Assembly (NCBI GenBank): GCA_964058805.1
Contig: CAXKVV010001384.1
Span: forward strand, 1-25,935
DNA length: 25,935 bases
Source of the DNA: Schoenoplectus triqueter
Taxonomy: Eukaryota; Streptophyta; Magnoliopsida; Poales; Cyperaceae
Reading direction: 5' to 3'
Within the stretch, counting starts at the first letter, position 1. Each line of letters starts with the position of its first letter. The notes under the pieces were generated by a model. The model saw nothing but the letters and a program-made list of their open reading frames with translations. It did no database searches and was not told the DNA's origin. The translations under genes were made by a program, and so were the position numbers. This document shows positions 9,346 through 20,719 of the stretch, piece by piece.

Positions 9346-10595
9346 AATAAAGTTTCAATAATGGTTTTAAAATGACTTTACTAACGGTTCTTGAACAGTT
9401 AGCAAAGGAGGGGTTACTAAAAGTATTAAATAACCATTAGTAAATTGCGTCACTGGGAGAAGAAAACGCAAATATTTAGTAACAGTTCTTAGAAAAAAAA
9501 CAATTTTTAATTCCTTAGCTTTCCTAACAGTTCTTCACTAAGAACCCTAACTGATTCTTTCTTCTTCTTTTTTAAACACTTTTTCTAACGGTTTTTTCAA
9601 ACTAACCGTTATTGAATATTTTATTTTTACTTTTTTAATTTCTTTTGGTAACGGTTATTATTAAATAACCGTTACTAAATCTTTTTTTTAAATAAAACTA
9701 AATCTTATTTTTTTTAACATTCTTGAACTAAGTAGATGATAATTAATATTGAAAGAAAATAAATTGAGTAACTAAAGAACAACAATATGACATATTATTT
9801 ATTTATTCAATAATTAATATGAAAAAAATATAATTATTCATCAAATGAAAAAATAGTTACTCAACAATACATACATCTTTCTCATGCAATAATATGAAAA
9901 TATATACAATTTCTAAGAAAAAAATTATAAAAAACAGAAAAAAAAACATAAAATACATTTTTAAAGGTCAAGACGAGATTTTTTTTGGCCCCAAAAATGG
10001 CCATAACGGCTAAAAGCTTTATGTGGCCGTGTAGCACGCCTCAATTGGAGTTTCCTATCAAAAGTTATGGTCATTGGAAGTTGAGATGGTCGAATTTCAT
10101 TTTTTTATTTCTTCTATTTGATCTCTTCTTTCTCTCTCCGTCTCTCATCTCTCCTTTTATATATAAAAACATATGAAAATGGGTTAGTTTTTGAATTTTA
10201 ATTTTTGGATCGTTGGATTGGGATGAACGAACGGTGAGATAAAAATATCTGACAATCCGTGGGAGCAAATGTCATTGGCGGAGATGAATTTGTCAGAGCC
10301 AAGTGGAAGCGCAAGCATTATTGAAGGTTTAATAACGGTTTTTATATAAGAACCGTTATTGAATATAAAGATTCATTAACGGTTCTTTTAGAATAACCGT
10401 TCTTTTAGAATAACCGTTACTAAATTATTTTTCAACTTTTTGACGCTTCTGGCATTTTTTTAACAGTTATTTCTTCACAACTGTTATCAAATTATTCAGT
10501 GATATTTCTAAAATGCCATTAGATATTTCTACTAACGATTTTCATTATAAACCTTTAGTAAATAGGTGTTAGTAAATATCTTTTTTGTTGTAGTG
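9346..10595 (-). mobile_element. CACTA-like non-autonomous transposon, one end missing
   Basis: Read on the minus strand, the element starts CACTACAACAAAAAAG at 10595, a typical CACTA-superfamily end. Many sub-terminal repeats follow in both orientations, built on AACGGTT and AACCGTT (for example 10330-10420 and 9590-9690). Such arrays are transposase-binding sites in this superfamily. The same repeats continue to about 9360, but no second CACTA end is visible, so the left end is truncated. No transposase frame is present. The part at 10180-10320 matches a segment at 22850-22985 in reverse orientation, showing that both belong to one family. Confidence 0.75.
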
Positions 10596-11709
10596 GATAC
10601 CTCTTTCATTTACTGAAAAATAAAGCTTGTGTAGTAAAAAAAAGTTTTTGTATCCAAATGTTATATTTTCTTAATCCGGTCATACTCTATCGATCATTTC
10701 TGATTCCATATTTTTCAAATGCATGTAATTCCTCTTACCAAATTTATGTCTCCAGTGGAACATGCATTTGCATTATATATAACAGCTTTTACATCAACAA
10801 GTACGTACCAACGCTGTATGCATGCTACGTCCAGCCCAAATTTATCAACTTAAATATGTAAAGATTAATTTCTTAATGCGATTCATCTTACTGTTTGAAC
10901 GATTGGGTTAATTTATATAGAACATTTTCAATGATTTTGAGTACTCTTCCTTTTTTGAAATCAAAATATATATAACATTTAAAGACAGTAGAGATCGAAA
11001 GAACAAACATTCTTTGCATGAACAAAGCGGCACACAATCATCAAAATCTGATCCCTAGAAGCTAGTGGCAAATAAACAAAATTAGCAAGTCAAATGTGCC
11101 ATAGTGCATGGGTATCTAATTATTTTTTTTACAGACATATATATTAAAAACCCAATTAACAAGAGTGGAACGAAATTATAAAAAAAAATGTTGAATGTTA
11201 GACTGTCATTATTAGGATTCCCCAACCAAGTGACCTTATAAAAATAAGCAGCGTTCTTAATGAAAAATTAAAGCCTAAACCTTTCTGTCCGTTGGATTCT
11301 CAAAAGAGTCTTAAAGCTGACGAGCAAGAAAGAAATGTGGTTAGGTTCTTCTCCATTTGGTGTGCAACTTCACAAATACAGTGTCCCATAGCATGTGATA
11401 TCTGACTTTGATATTCAGAAACATCGATCCTTGTCACTGCCAAAAAATAGAAACATAAAAAACAAATAAAAAACAAATTTCCACAAAAATGATTCTTTGT
11501 TTGTTCAGTATATATATTTCTTTTTATTTCATATACACAGCAAAACAACAATTGGAACTTGGAAGAGAAGCATCCATTATTTTTTTAATGCAGAGAAAAG
11601 TTGTCTTCACAAAAAAAAATGTTGCACCCAAGTGGGCTGATTTGACGTTTCGATGATATTCTTACCTCATGAAGCGGAGGCAAAGAAAAAAAAAGCAGAT
11701 TTTTTATAT
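10596..11709. other. Intergenic, no gene seen
   Basis: AT-rich, without open frames that look coding. It contains a 20-bp segment (11292-11311, TTGGATTCTCAAAAG...) repeated exactly at 13294-13313. Confidence 0.6.
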
Positions 11710-13060
11710 TTTAGTAAAGGAAAAAGAAAAAAAATAGGAAACTAATAAGGTTGGACGTTTTTTGAGGTTTATTGGCCTGACAGAGTTTCAAACTCGATTT
11801 CAGGTGTCTGGACCGAATTTGAAATTTAATCTCAGATTTTTTTTACGTTTGTATGTTATGTTAAAAATAAAATATGACAATCAGTAGATTGATCTAAAAT
11901 ATTACAACAAGAAAATTAAAATGAAGTTTTATAAAATCAAATATAAGCATGATTAATATATTATTCTAAAATAGTATCAAACAAATTAAAATATTACAAC
12001 GATAAGTAAAACCTATTTTTCTAATAAATATAACAATAAAACATAAACACATTGCTAATCTAAATCATGCGATCTCGAATTGGTAGCATGTTGATACGAC
12101 CTTCAATTTCATCCATAACTATTAGAATGCATATCTTCCTTCTCATTTCTTTGTTGATTTTTTACTGGATCTGGCATAATGATCGGACCGTTTTATATTG
12201 GTCAATCTTGTTTATTGCCATAACTACGCCAATGACCAGACCATGTGTTAATGTAGTACTGGATGGTATAATATGGACTAACGTACTAACTGTAATCCAG
12301 CCTTGTGAATGAACAAACAACAAGCAAGTGGTCACATGGGATGTCGGTCAATTGCGGTTTCTGATACCAACAATTACCAATTTCCATCATCGTTAATTCA
12401 ATCTCATATTTTATTTCACCCATTTTTCCCTATTATTTCAAATAAAAATTATAAATTATTATTTAAATTTTGATGTTAAATAAAAAATTATATATGTATA
12501 GAATATTACCGTCTCGATAAGTCCATTTTTGTTATAAACATCATAGTTGTTGATACTCTAATTCAATGGTATGACATCGTAAGTTCTACTCTTATGACCG
12601 TGATGTTTTATCAGTTCGGTGACATTTTGAGAGAACATCAGACATTGGGCTTCCTAATAAACCCTATTGCTAATTTTATAGTAAAAATTAATAGTCCAAA
12701 TAGAAAAAAATTATAATGTTGATGAAATGAGAGTGGTGAATACAGATCGACTCTGGATTTGTCGAAAAATAAATTTTCAATTGGAAGCTCTTACAATAGT
12801 AACAATAACGATTTTGAAGAAATGGTTGACTGAAGAAAGATGAAGGAGAAATGTGCTGGGTGTGCTATATAATAGCAGAAACCTGAGACTGAGTTTAAAA
12901 CTCGGTCCTAGATGTCTGGATCGAGTTTAAATTCGGTCTCAACTTTCTGTAATTTTTAAATGCACACAAATGTAAAAAAAAATAGGATCAAGTTTGAAAC
13001 TCGGTCTGGACCAATAAAGCTAAAAAATGGACTAATCTTACTAGTTTTTTTTTCATTTAC
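11710..13060. mobile_element. Element of ~1.3 kb with long terminal inverted repeats
   Basis: The left end (about 11710-11870, including TTTATTGGCC and GAGTTTCAAACT) is matched by the reverse complement of the right end (about 12955-13060, including TTTATTGGTCC and GAGTTTCAAACT, then a run of eight T and TTTAAAAAT). A related motif, TCTGGACCGA with its variants, recurs at 11806-11815 and 12917-12950. No transposase frame is visible; the open frame at 12067-12312 looks like chance. Long TIRs without coding capacity suggest a non-autonomous DNA transposon, perhaps Mutator-like. Exact ends and target duplication were not resolved. Confidence 0.6.
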
Positions 13061-14500
13061 CTAATTAAATTGATCTAGCTAGTAGGCAGCTCTCTAGTGT
13101 TTTTTTCCTCCACTTTTTTTGGGTTGAGAAAATGTCCTTATGTTAAATTGAACTAAAAAAAATACATTTTTATATATTTTTGGTAAGAACTAGTTAAGGA
13201 CACTTGGAAATTATTATTCAGTCAAAAAGATCTAGCTAGTCTCGGTTTTAGTCTCTAAACCACTCAATTGGATACTCGTAGGTAACAATTGGATTGGATT
13301 CTCAAAAGAGTCTCAAAAAAGATTTCATATATAGTTAAATTTTAATTTATGGAATGCTATTTGATATTTGGCGAAATTGAGAATTAATAATGAGAAATTA
13401 ACTGTCGAAAAGCTTCATAAATTTCCTCTTTAGAACTGTACATCGATCTCCGATTAATTAACGAGAAATAAATTACAATTCAATAAACGAATCACTACAA
13501 ATAATACACACACAGAGATAGTAGATTAAATTAAAGAATTTGACCGGTCCTAATATATAATGTGATCCAAGGGATGGATTTAATTTGGAAGCGGAGCATT
13601 GAACGCAGTTAGTGCTCTCAATACTGTAATTATTAATTGTTCTTGAAATAGCGTTTCCCTACTGCTCACTGAAGAGTGAGAATGAACAATTCTACTTTTT
13701 TTTTATATATATATATATCTAGTTTTTGATGTTTTATTTGATACTTATTTAATAGTAGTCTAGAATTGAAAACCTTCAATTAAATGTAAGACATAACATG
13801 AAACGATAATATGGAGTAAAGTATACAATGTAGAACTAATATATATAGCTCTTTCACCTGGTTCAGTGGACAGCATTGATGAATTAATTTCCAAATATAT
13901 GTAATTAATTATAATATATTTCTGTTAATCGGACAAATATTTATGGATTAATTTTCACCAAGTTAAATTATTCTTAGATCAAAGAGAAAGTATGTCATGA
14001 ATTGAAAATTTTTGGTAGACAAATTCTAAACTTTACGTATTTTACGGCTCTACGGGATGATACATGTTCAAGTATAAAAAATTGTGAAAATAATGTATAA
14101 TGGAATCAATTGGATCAATTTATTAGCTATTATATATTAAGCTGCCGCGCCATTTGAATATTTTTATATTGTTTTTTTATTTTGCATTTTTTTTAAGATT
14201 TCTCATATTGGGAAGAGTAAATATTATTGTATTAGTTTTCCTAAATGAGTCGAGATTATTTTTTTTGGTTAAAATCCCAATCAACTCTATCAAGTTAAGC
14301 CTAGAAACATAGTAATTAATACAAGGAATATTGTTTTTACTGGAATTACTATTTTTTGTTAAAAACCTTCTGCCTCCGATCTCGGTATGGATGCTAATTA
14401 ATGAACACACCACATACAATATTAATTCAAATATTCAATCATTTACAATTACACCACACCCAACTAGCAATATTACCTTGATTCCTAATTTCCACAGAGG
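13061..14500. other. Intergenic region upstream of the CCT gene, no gene seen
   Basis: AT-rich DNA with many stops. It holds an (AT)n run near 13706-13720 and the second copy of the 20-bp repeat (13294-13313). The distal promoter of the CCT gene probably lies in its last part, but I see no confident regulatory element. Confidence 0.5.
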
Positions 14501-14684
14501 TCCCCATAAAAGTCACAGCTGACAGCCCCTCTCACCTCAATACCTCATTCTCTCTCAGTCTCGTCTCGTCTCGTTAACCCTCAGAAACTCACAAAAAAAA
14601 AAGAAACAAAGAACCTTCTCACAACTCAAACCTCTCCATATATACCTCTCCATTCTCTCAAATTCCCCTCAAGTTTCTGTATCA
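14501..14684 (+). promoter_or_regulatory. Probable core promoter and leader of the CCT gene
   Basis: A TATA-like CATAAAAG at 14505-14512 is followed by a strongly pyrimidine-rich stretch (14520-14575, with repeated GTCTC) and then a purine/CT-rich leader up to the ATG at 14685. Pyrimidine patches are common near plant transcription starts. A TATATA at about 14639-14644 lies too close to the ATG to be preferred. The start of transcription is inferred, not seen. Confidence 0.35.
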
Positions 14685-16345
14685 ATGTACCGTACTTCTT
14701 CTTCCTCCTGCTCCTATGAAGACCATGAAACAATCAACTCCAACTCCAACTCCAACTCTAATCCCTCCATGTACATCGATATCTCCATCCAGCATCCTTC
14801 CATGGCTTCTTCTTTTCTCATGCCCTCTCCACCTTCATACTCTTCTCCCTTGCTTCTCAACCCCAACTCATATAGCAGCACCAACAATGGCTACCTCCAT
14901 AGGAGCAACAGCTCTCACTCTCTTCCTATTTATCACAACCACCGCCTCCGGGGTTCTGTGAACACCCCGACTTCCACCCCAATTTTCTCCTCATCATCAC
15001 CATCTTTGTCAGCTTGCCGTGAAATTCTGGACTTCAACTCTATGCCGATGAGGCGTGTCTTCAGCACTGGAGATCTTCAGGTAATTAGAGTAATAACCTT
15101 AATTAATTAGGAGGGCTGAATGTATATTTATAAGTGTTGCATATTTAACCCATGAAAACGATGAAATGTAATTACCACACATAAATTAAAGACGTAATCA
15201 GCACTGTAGAATAGTCAACTACTGATGGTTGATAATGCGGGGTTTAATTTCCATTAGAACTTTCATGTAGACTGAATAAGTGGATTAACTATTTAACTGT
15301 TATACTTTTTGAAACAGGGGATGAATGGGTCTCAAGTATTGGCTGAGAATTCCTGCCAGGAAGGGAACAGTTCACTCCCAAACAAGGTCATCCGGTATAA
15401 CGCCGAGGAAAGGAAAGAAAGAATTGAGAAGTATAGGAGCAAGAGAAATCAAAGGAATTTCCAAAAGAAAATCACTGTAATATATCTGTCAATCTCTTTA
15501 CACTTTTTTTTTTCCATATATTGTTGCTCCTCTATTTCCCCTGCTTCATTGACAATCAGACTCATGCGCATGTGACTTTTAGGGAATCTTTTTTCGATAA
15601 AGTGGAGGAAATAGAGGGAGCAAATACGAGAGCACCATAGATTTTTCCTATTTTAAATTAGATTCTTACTTTTACATACATTCTTTTTTTTTAAAATGTT
15701 CCATGCGAATGTTTGTCGCTTTATTTTGTGAATTCAGAAAAGAAATTACTTTTCTGTGTTGTAAAAGTTAGCATTAATGTCCCTATCATATCATATATAG
15801 TTAAATAGTTAGTTACTATTTACTATTTAAAACAAAGTGATACTCTAAATTATAAGTTGCATCATTCTTGGTCATAGTAGTTAAGATTCTCAATGATATA
15901 TAAATTTGTCAAGCAAAATGTCAATTAAGTTTTAATTAATAAGAAAAAGACATAATTAACATGTCAAATATTATATTACCTAATGCATATTGACAATATT
16001 CTCCAAGGTACAAGTTTAACATGTTCAATTTTGTCCCATCTATATAACTAGTATGCATGCAGAAAGACTCTTGCTGATAGTAGGCCAAGAGTGAAAGGTC
16101 GGTTTGCGCGAAATGGCGAGCCTGAAACCGAAGCAGAAACGGAGTTGGAAATATTTTCTGCCAACAACTATGGGTGTTACAACTATGGCAGCTACAACAC
16201 TTACGAAGCTAACGGCATAAATACCAGCGGCAATCAAGGAGACTTGTGGCGGCAGATCGAGCAAGCGATGGAGGCTGATGACGAAGGAATGACATATTTT
16301 GCCGATGAGGAAATGTGGAACAATTTATCAGACGTGCTGTCATGA
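14685..16345 (+). CDS. CCT-motif family protein, three exons, 282 aa
   Basis: Exons 14685-15080, 15318-15476 and 16052-16345 join in phase 0 to give 282 codons plus none to spare before TGA 16343-16345 (281 residues and stop). Junctions are CTTCAG|GTAATT, AAACAG|GGG, ATCACT|GTAATA and AACTAG|TAT. The Ser/Pro/Asn-rich N-terminus starts MYRTSSSSCSYEDHE and has a repeated Ser-Asn run. MPMRRVFSTGDLQ closes exon 1. The CCT domain (about 163-206) contains ERIEKYRSKRNQRNFQKKI, YACRK, LADSRPRVKGRFAR; the second intron falls inside it. An acidic C-terminus ends DEEMWNNLSDVLS. No B-box zinc finger or receiver domain is seen, so it is a CMF-type rather than CONSTANS or PRR protein. CCT domains mediate nuclear localisation, DNA contact and binding to NF-Y partners. 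Its specific role (flowering, light, carbohydrate or other) cannot be told from sequence. Confidence 0.92.
15081..15317 (+). other. Intron 1 of the CCT gene
   Basis: 237 bp, GT-AG, phase 0, AT-rich. The exon 1 frame meets a stop soon after the donor, which supports splicing. Confidence 0.85.
15477..16051 (+). other. Intron 2 of the CCT gene, inside the CCT domain
   Basis: 575 bp, GT-AG, phase 0. Splicing here joins FQKKIT to YACRK, which reconstitutes the conserved CCT core; no other junction in the area does so. Confidence 0.88.
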
Positions 16346-16665
16346 GAAAAATTAGAAGCATGCAGAATTTGGTTTAGAAATTAATTACAAATGCATCTCT
16401 ACTGTATAATGGTTTAGTGGGGGTGACCATAAGTTGAAGCCTAGCTAATAGATAACTTTTTAAATTTCCCTCTGCTTTGTTTTTGGGTCTTTTTTTTAAA
16501 TAAAAAATAAAAATAATTATATTTGGGGTGCAGCCAATAATATTTGTAGCAAAGAGACAGGAGTAATGGTGGGTTCCATTATTTGAATGGTGGTAGTGCT
16601 ATCAGATTCAGTTTACAGTGGAGAGAATGAGAGAGGTGCCGTGGCGTGGCTTAATCTCCTTTCTC

Positions 16666-16703
16666 TCTTCTTCTTCTTCTTCTTCTTCTTCTTCTTCTTC
16701 TTC
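16666..16703. repeat. (TTC)n microsatellite
   Basis: About 12 nearly perfect TTC/CTT units some 320 bp after the CCT gene stop codon. If transcribed it would be in or just past the 3' UTR. Confidence 0.9.
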
Positions 16704-17774
16704 TCCTTCTGCGTTGCTTCGTTCAAGTCCCTAATTTAGAAAGATCAAGTTTTAATTGGCCTTCTCTAGAGAGTGCCGTGGCCGCTTAATCCCAGGCACA
16801 ACAATTGTATTAATTAATTTATTAATTGTTTTGTTCATTCTAGAGAGTGCCTTAATTACCTTTTAGGGAAACATATATAAAAACTTAAATTGGAAGTACG
16901 TGGAGAGGCTGCGGTCTATTTATTTTATTTTTATTTTTTTACAAAATTAAATTGGCAAATTAATGGTGACGTTGCTGAGCATGTCAGATATATTCCAGCT
17001 TCAATTAACAACAGCACACGTCACAGTCAACATGCATGCATTAGAACAAAAGACTTTTTCGTTGTAGAAAAGACACGATGATACAGAACAATTATTTATT
17101 TTGTAAGATTACTAATAGAATTCATTAATAGATAATATCAAAAATAAAATATAGTTTTCAATTACAGAGATTGAGATCGCTAGGCTATTTTGAAGATCCA
17201 GCACAAATTAATACATATTCTTGAGTTTGAGTTTCCTCGTGCATGGTGTGTGCTGCAGCGGTTGCTTTCTTTCAATCATGTAATTATATTGTAAACCAAC
17301 CTCCTACATGGGTCTCCCGTGAGGCCGTGACACATGTAATTAATTACTCTCATGCATCATATATCTAATGTGTATTTTAGGATCGACTCTATTTTCCTTT
17401 TCTTTCCATCTCTTCTTTCTTTTGTTTCAGAAATTAGCTAATCTCAATCTTCATATATATAATTCTACTTGTGCCAATATTTAATGGGCGCACTTAATTA
17501 ATTAAACTTGTAGAATCATTTGTGTTATGCTCAAACGTGACAGGTCATGTGTGGCTGACATTTAATTAATTAATTCCATATTATTTATTTAATATTCATA
17601 TTTTTCGAAACAAAAAATAATCTCGTACGTTCTTGAATATACTTCACAAAATTAAAAATTCTTTAAATTAGTAAAACGTGAAATGACAAAAAAAAATACA
17701 TGGAATCAAACTCTGTTTAATTGAATTATTTGAGGGATCCGGGCTTCCGGTTCCTCTATATATATTATATATAG

Positions 17775-17796
17775 TACTCTATGGTACCATAGAGTA
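17775..17796. repeat. Perfect 22-bp palindrome made of two CTATGGT ends
   Basis: TACTCTATGGT is followed immediately by its reverse complement. The core is two head-to-head copies of CTATGG, the terminus shared by the fold-back elements at 19-24 kb. It may be a collapsed remnant of such an element, or chance. Confidence 0.5.
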
Positions 17797-18931
17797 ATTA
17801 TTCCGATTCCGTTAGATTTAAACAATGATTAGAAGTAAATACGACAGTAATAATTTAGATTAACAGAATAATATTTTATAAATTGTAAAGTATCATAAAA
17901 ATGTGAACTCTTATTTGTGTCCAAATAAGGAACCTAGCTCCCACCTGAGCGGTAAAAAGAGCTCACAAAACAGAACTTTGACAATAAATAAATAAAAAAA
18001 AATTGGGAGAGCAGCTGGGATGACAAATAAGATGCATCCTACAAGTAAAATTTGGTAGAATCTGACTTTTGATATATATGTAGATTCTAATTGTAGAGAG
18101 AGTGCTGCTACCAAGATTCTTTGTCGGCCCTTAAAGGAGAAAGTAACACACTGACAGTAACAATTAACAAGTAACACCCCTTTCATCTCCAATATATTAT
18201 ATATACATGTGTGTTTGTTTTCTTCCAGTACAATTAATGTCCGCAAGTAATTAAATATATATATATATCCTCAATTCTCTACCAGCTTTTCTTTTTGATA
18301 AACTCTCATTAGCATTTCATTGCCCTTCTTAAGCAAAAAGGTGCATATTTAATTTCTAACTTGGTGAAAAACAACAACAATGAGATTATTATAATTACTT
18401 AGTAACACCGACAGCTTCTGTAATATTACTTGATTCTATGACTAACATGACAATATATGACATGACATCGATCCATCGATACACACATGTATCTATGAAG
18501 ATAATGTGAGCATGAAACTTTAATTCGGAGTACGTGCAATGTAACTGTGCACTCATTATAGTTTTGTAATTGAATTGTCATGTAATATTCAAATTAAATA
18601 TCTTAAAAATTACATTCTCAGTTTAGAATAAATTTATTTCGTAGATGACATGTTAAAATGAATTTATAAATTTGCAACGTACTTATAAATTTATTTAAGG
18701 TTTCTGAATTTCCATCATCAAGTGACGGGTGACCTTTTCACCTATGATGAGGAGGAGGACAAGTAAAGGTATTGATGATGATAACAGTAATATATGCTGA
18801 TAATGATGGTCATAAATGCAAAATTAGTTGTATACTTATCTTTAACTTTATTTATTAATATTTATCATTTTTATTTATTAATATTTATCATTTATATGTA
18901 CATGCATCGTTACATTTAAACAGCGGTCATT

Positions 18932-19254
18932 TATATGTTCGTATGCAACATACTATTTATTCATCTTCAAAGTTCAAATAGCAAAGCTGACCGGTCAAAA
19001 TTATTTTCATATAAAAACTAGTTGTAGATCAAATTTTATATTTTTTTAGTAATTTTTAAGACGAAAATCACTTGATTTAATTATTATTAACCATTCAAAA
19101 TGAGTGATTTTATAGCTATTTAAAAAATATAAAAATACATAAAATTTGGTCTCCAACTATATTTTCATATAAAAATATTTTGACTGGTCGGATCAACCAT
19201 TTAAACTTTCAAGACGGAGAACTGATAATTGGTGCTACTCGTAGCACCGTAACC

Positions 19255-19256
<2 letters not shown>
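18932..19256. mobile_element. Fold-back MITE A of the CTATGGTGCT family
   Basis: The arm at 18962-19045 pairs with 19130-19216: CTTCAAAGTTCAAAT, GACCGGTCAAAAT, TTTTCATATAAAAA and GATCAAATTTTAT all recur in order in the reverse complement. The centre contains AATCACTTGATTTAATTATTATT. The right tip has a small palindrome, GGTGCTACTCGTAGCACC. The left tip is diverged, so that border is approximate. No coding capacity. Confidence 0.7.

Positions 19257-19292
<36 letters not shown>
19255..19292. repeat. (AT)n(AG)n compound microsatellite
   Basis: It lies between fold-back elements A and B and touches the CTATGGTGCT end of B. The mirror image, (CT)n(TA)n, follows element C at 19980-20059. Confidence 0.9.
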
Positions 19293-19293
19293 C

Positions 19294-19577
19294 CTATGGT
19301 GCTTCGTGAAGCACAAACCTCTCGTGTTTCACGTCCGTATCTTGAATTTGAAAGTTCAAATGGCCGACCCAAATCATTGAACATCATCTTTATATTGAAA
19401 TTTTTTATATTTTTTTGCTATTTGTTAAATGGGTACAAAATTTGCTGATGTAATGATTTCTGCACCATCCAAAACTAGTGATTTTGTACCAATCCAAAAA
19501 ATATTAAGATGATTTTCAACGGTTTGGATCGGTCATTTGAACTTTTAAATTCAAGATACGGACGCGAAGCACCATAG
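19294..19577. mobile_element. Fold-back MITE B of the CTATGGTGCT family
   Basis: A 284-bp inverted repeat. The left arm (CTATGGTGCTTCG, ACGTCCGTATCTTGAATTT, AAGTTCAAATG, AACATCATCTT) is matched by the reverse complement of the right arm ending CGAAGCACCATAG. The left arm has an additional stretch after a small palindrome, GGTGCTTCGTGAAGCAC. No open frame. Confidence 0.88.
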
Positions 19578-19602
19578 TATCACTATATATATATGAATTA
19601 AG

Positions 19603-19974
19603 CTATGGTGTTTTGCAAAGCACAAGAGCGTTGTGTGTTTGCGCTCTATTATTAATTTTAAGTCATAAATGATTGATCCAAACTGCTCAATCTAATCTCT
19701 ATATCCAAATCTATTAGTAAATTAAATTTTATATTTTTTGGAATTCATTTGCTATTTTTTTTTAATAGGGGGGGAATCATCATTTTTGGATGAATCAGAA
19801 TTCTCAGAACAAGTCATTTTTCTCCTCACCAGAAAAAATAGCAAAAAAAATTTTAAAAAATATAAATTTTGATATGAAGATTAGATTGAACGGTTCATAT
19901 CGATCATTTCTGACATAAAATTAAAAATAGAGCGCAAAGCACACAGCGCCTATGTGCTTTGCAAAGCACCATAG
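19603..19974. mobile_element. Fold-back MITE C of the CTATGGTGCT family
   Basis: A 372-bp inverted repeat. CTATGGTGTTTTGCAAAGCAC, TTTGCGCTCTAT, AATGATTGAT and CAATCTAATC on the left recur in the reverse complement of the right arm, which ends GTGCTTTGCAAAGCACCATAG. The tip palindrome is GTGCTTTGCAAAGCAC. It lies 25 bp from element B. Confidence 0.88.
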
Positions 19975-19977
19975 CCG

Positions 19978-19979
<2 letters not shown>

Positions 19980-20059
<80 letters not shown>
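19980..20059. repeat. (CT)n(TA)n compound microsatellite
   Basis: About 16 CT units followed by about 23 TA units, directly after element C. It is the reverse-complement arrangement of the run at 19255-19292. Confidence 0.93.
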
Positions 20060-20062
<3 letters not shown>

Positions 20063-20073
20063 TAAGATGATAT

Positions 20074-20375
20074 CTCCTAGGAGCATAATATCCATCTAAA
20101 TTTTGATTTCTTTTTCTCAATAATTTTTTTATATCAAAATCTTATGTAAATAAAAATTTACTATTTTTTTAGTTTCATAAATATGTATTTAATTTTTTTA
20201 AGATTAAGCTAAAATAATAGAAAAATAATTAATTTGTACATATGAAAATATGTCACTTAAAAAAACTCAAAATAAATACTTAAGAAATCCTAAAAATAAA
20301 AACTTTTTATATTCCATAAATTTTGATGGAAGGAATTTATTGAGATAAATAAATTAAAATTTAGAGATGATTAGA
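20074..20375. mobile_element. Fold-back MITE H, diverged
   Basis: CATCTAAATTTTGATTT, TCTCAATAA and ATCAAAATCTTATG on the left pair with the reverse complement of 20300-20375 (CATCTCTAAATTTTAATTT, TCTCAATAAATT, ATCAAAATTTATG). The ends lack the clear CTATGG tip, and borders are approximate. No coding capacity. Confidence 0.6.
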
Positions 20376-20379
20376 TAGA

Positions 20380-20719
20380 CTATGGTGTTGTAGATCATTT
20401 CTTCATTTTTGAAGTTCAAACAGTCAATCCAACCGCTCTAAATGATTTTCATATAAAAATCGAGTTATATACTAAGTTTAATATTTTTTAGGATTTCCTT
20501 ACTATTTTTTTAGATAGTTAAAAAATTATTTAATTTAATTATTATGAATTATTTAAAAAGAGTAAATTTTTAACTATCTAAAAAATAGTAAAAAAAATAA
20601 AATTTATAAAATTTTATCTACAACTATATTTTCATTTAAAAACTATTTTTAACGGTTTATCAATCATTTAAGCTTTGAAAATAAAAAAAATAATATATAC
20701 TTTATCTTAACTCATATAG
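20380..20719. mobile_element. Fold-back MITE D of the CTATGGTG family
   Basis: It starts CTATGGTGTTGTAGATC and ends near CATATAG. The inner arms pair well: TTTGAAGTTCAAA, TTTTCATATAAAAA and ACTATTTTTTTAGATAGTTAAAAA on the left against the reverse complement of 20560-20690. Nine base pairs separate it from the next CTATGG element. Confidence 0.75.

Larger units (their letters stand above)
16346..18930. other. Downstream of the CCT gene, intergenic, no further gene seen
   Basis: The first few hundred bases are the likely 3' UTR and polyadenylation region (A/T-rich near 16490-16520). Beyond that lie a (TTC)n run at 16666-16703, a 22-bp perfect palindrome at 17775-17796, a small hairpin CTTATTTG/CAAATAAG at 17910-17929, and a tandem duplication of about 24 bp (TTATTTATTAATATTTATCA) at 18848-18893. 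The minus-strand open frame at 17911-18246 has no recognisable features. Confidence 0.55.

Noticed and set aside
12067..12312. Hydrophobic open frame of 81 codons
   Set aside because: It lies inside the 1.3-kb TIR element, is rich in Ile and Leu as expected from AT-rich DNA, and shows no domain or splice context.
12352..12374. Second primer-binding-site-like sequence (TGGTATCAGAAACC on the minus strand)
   Set aside because: One mismatch to the tRNA-Met primer site, with no LTR border, polypurine tract or gag-like frame nearby.
14639..14644. TATATA as the TATA box of the CCT gene
   Set aside because: Only about 40 bp before the ATG, which would leave a leader of about 15 nt or less.
17911..18246. 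Minus-strand open frame of 111 codons
   Set aside because: It has a hydrophobic stretch, but composition follows local AT richness and there is no family motif.
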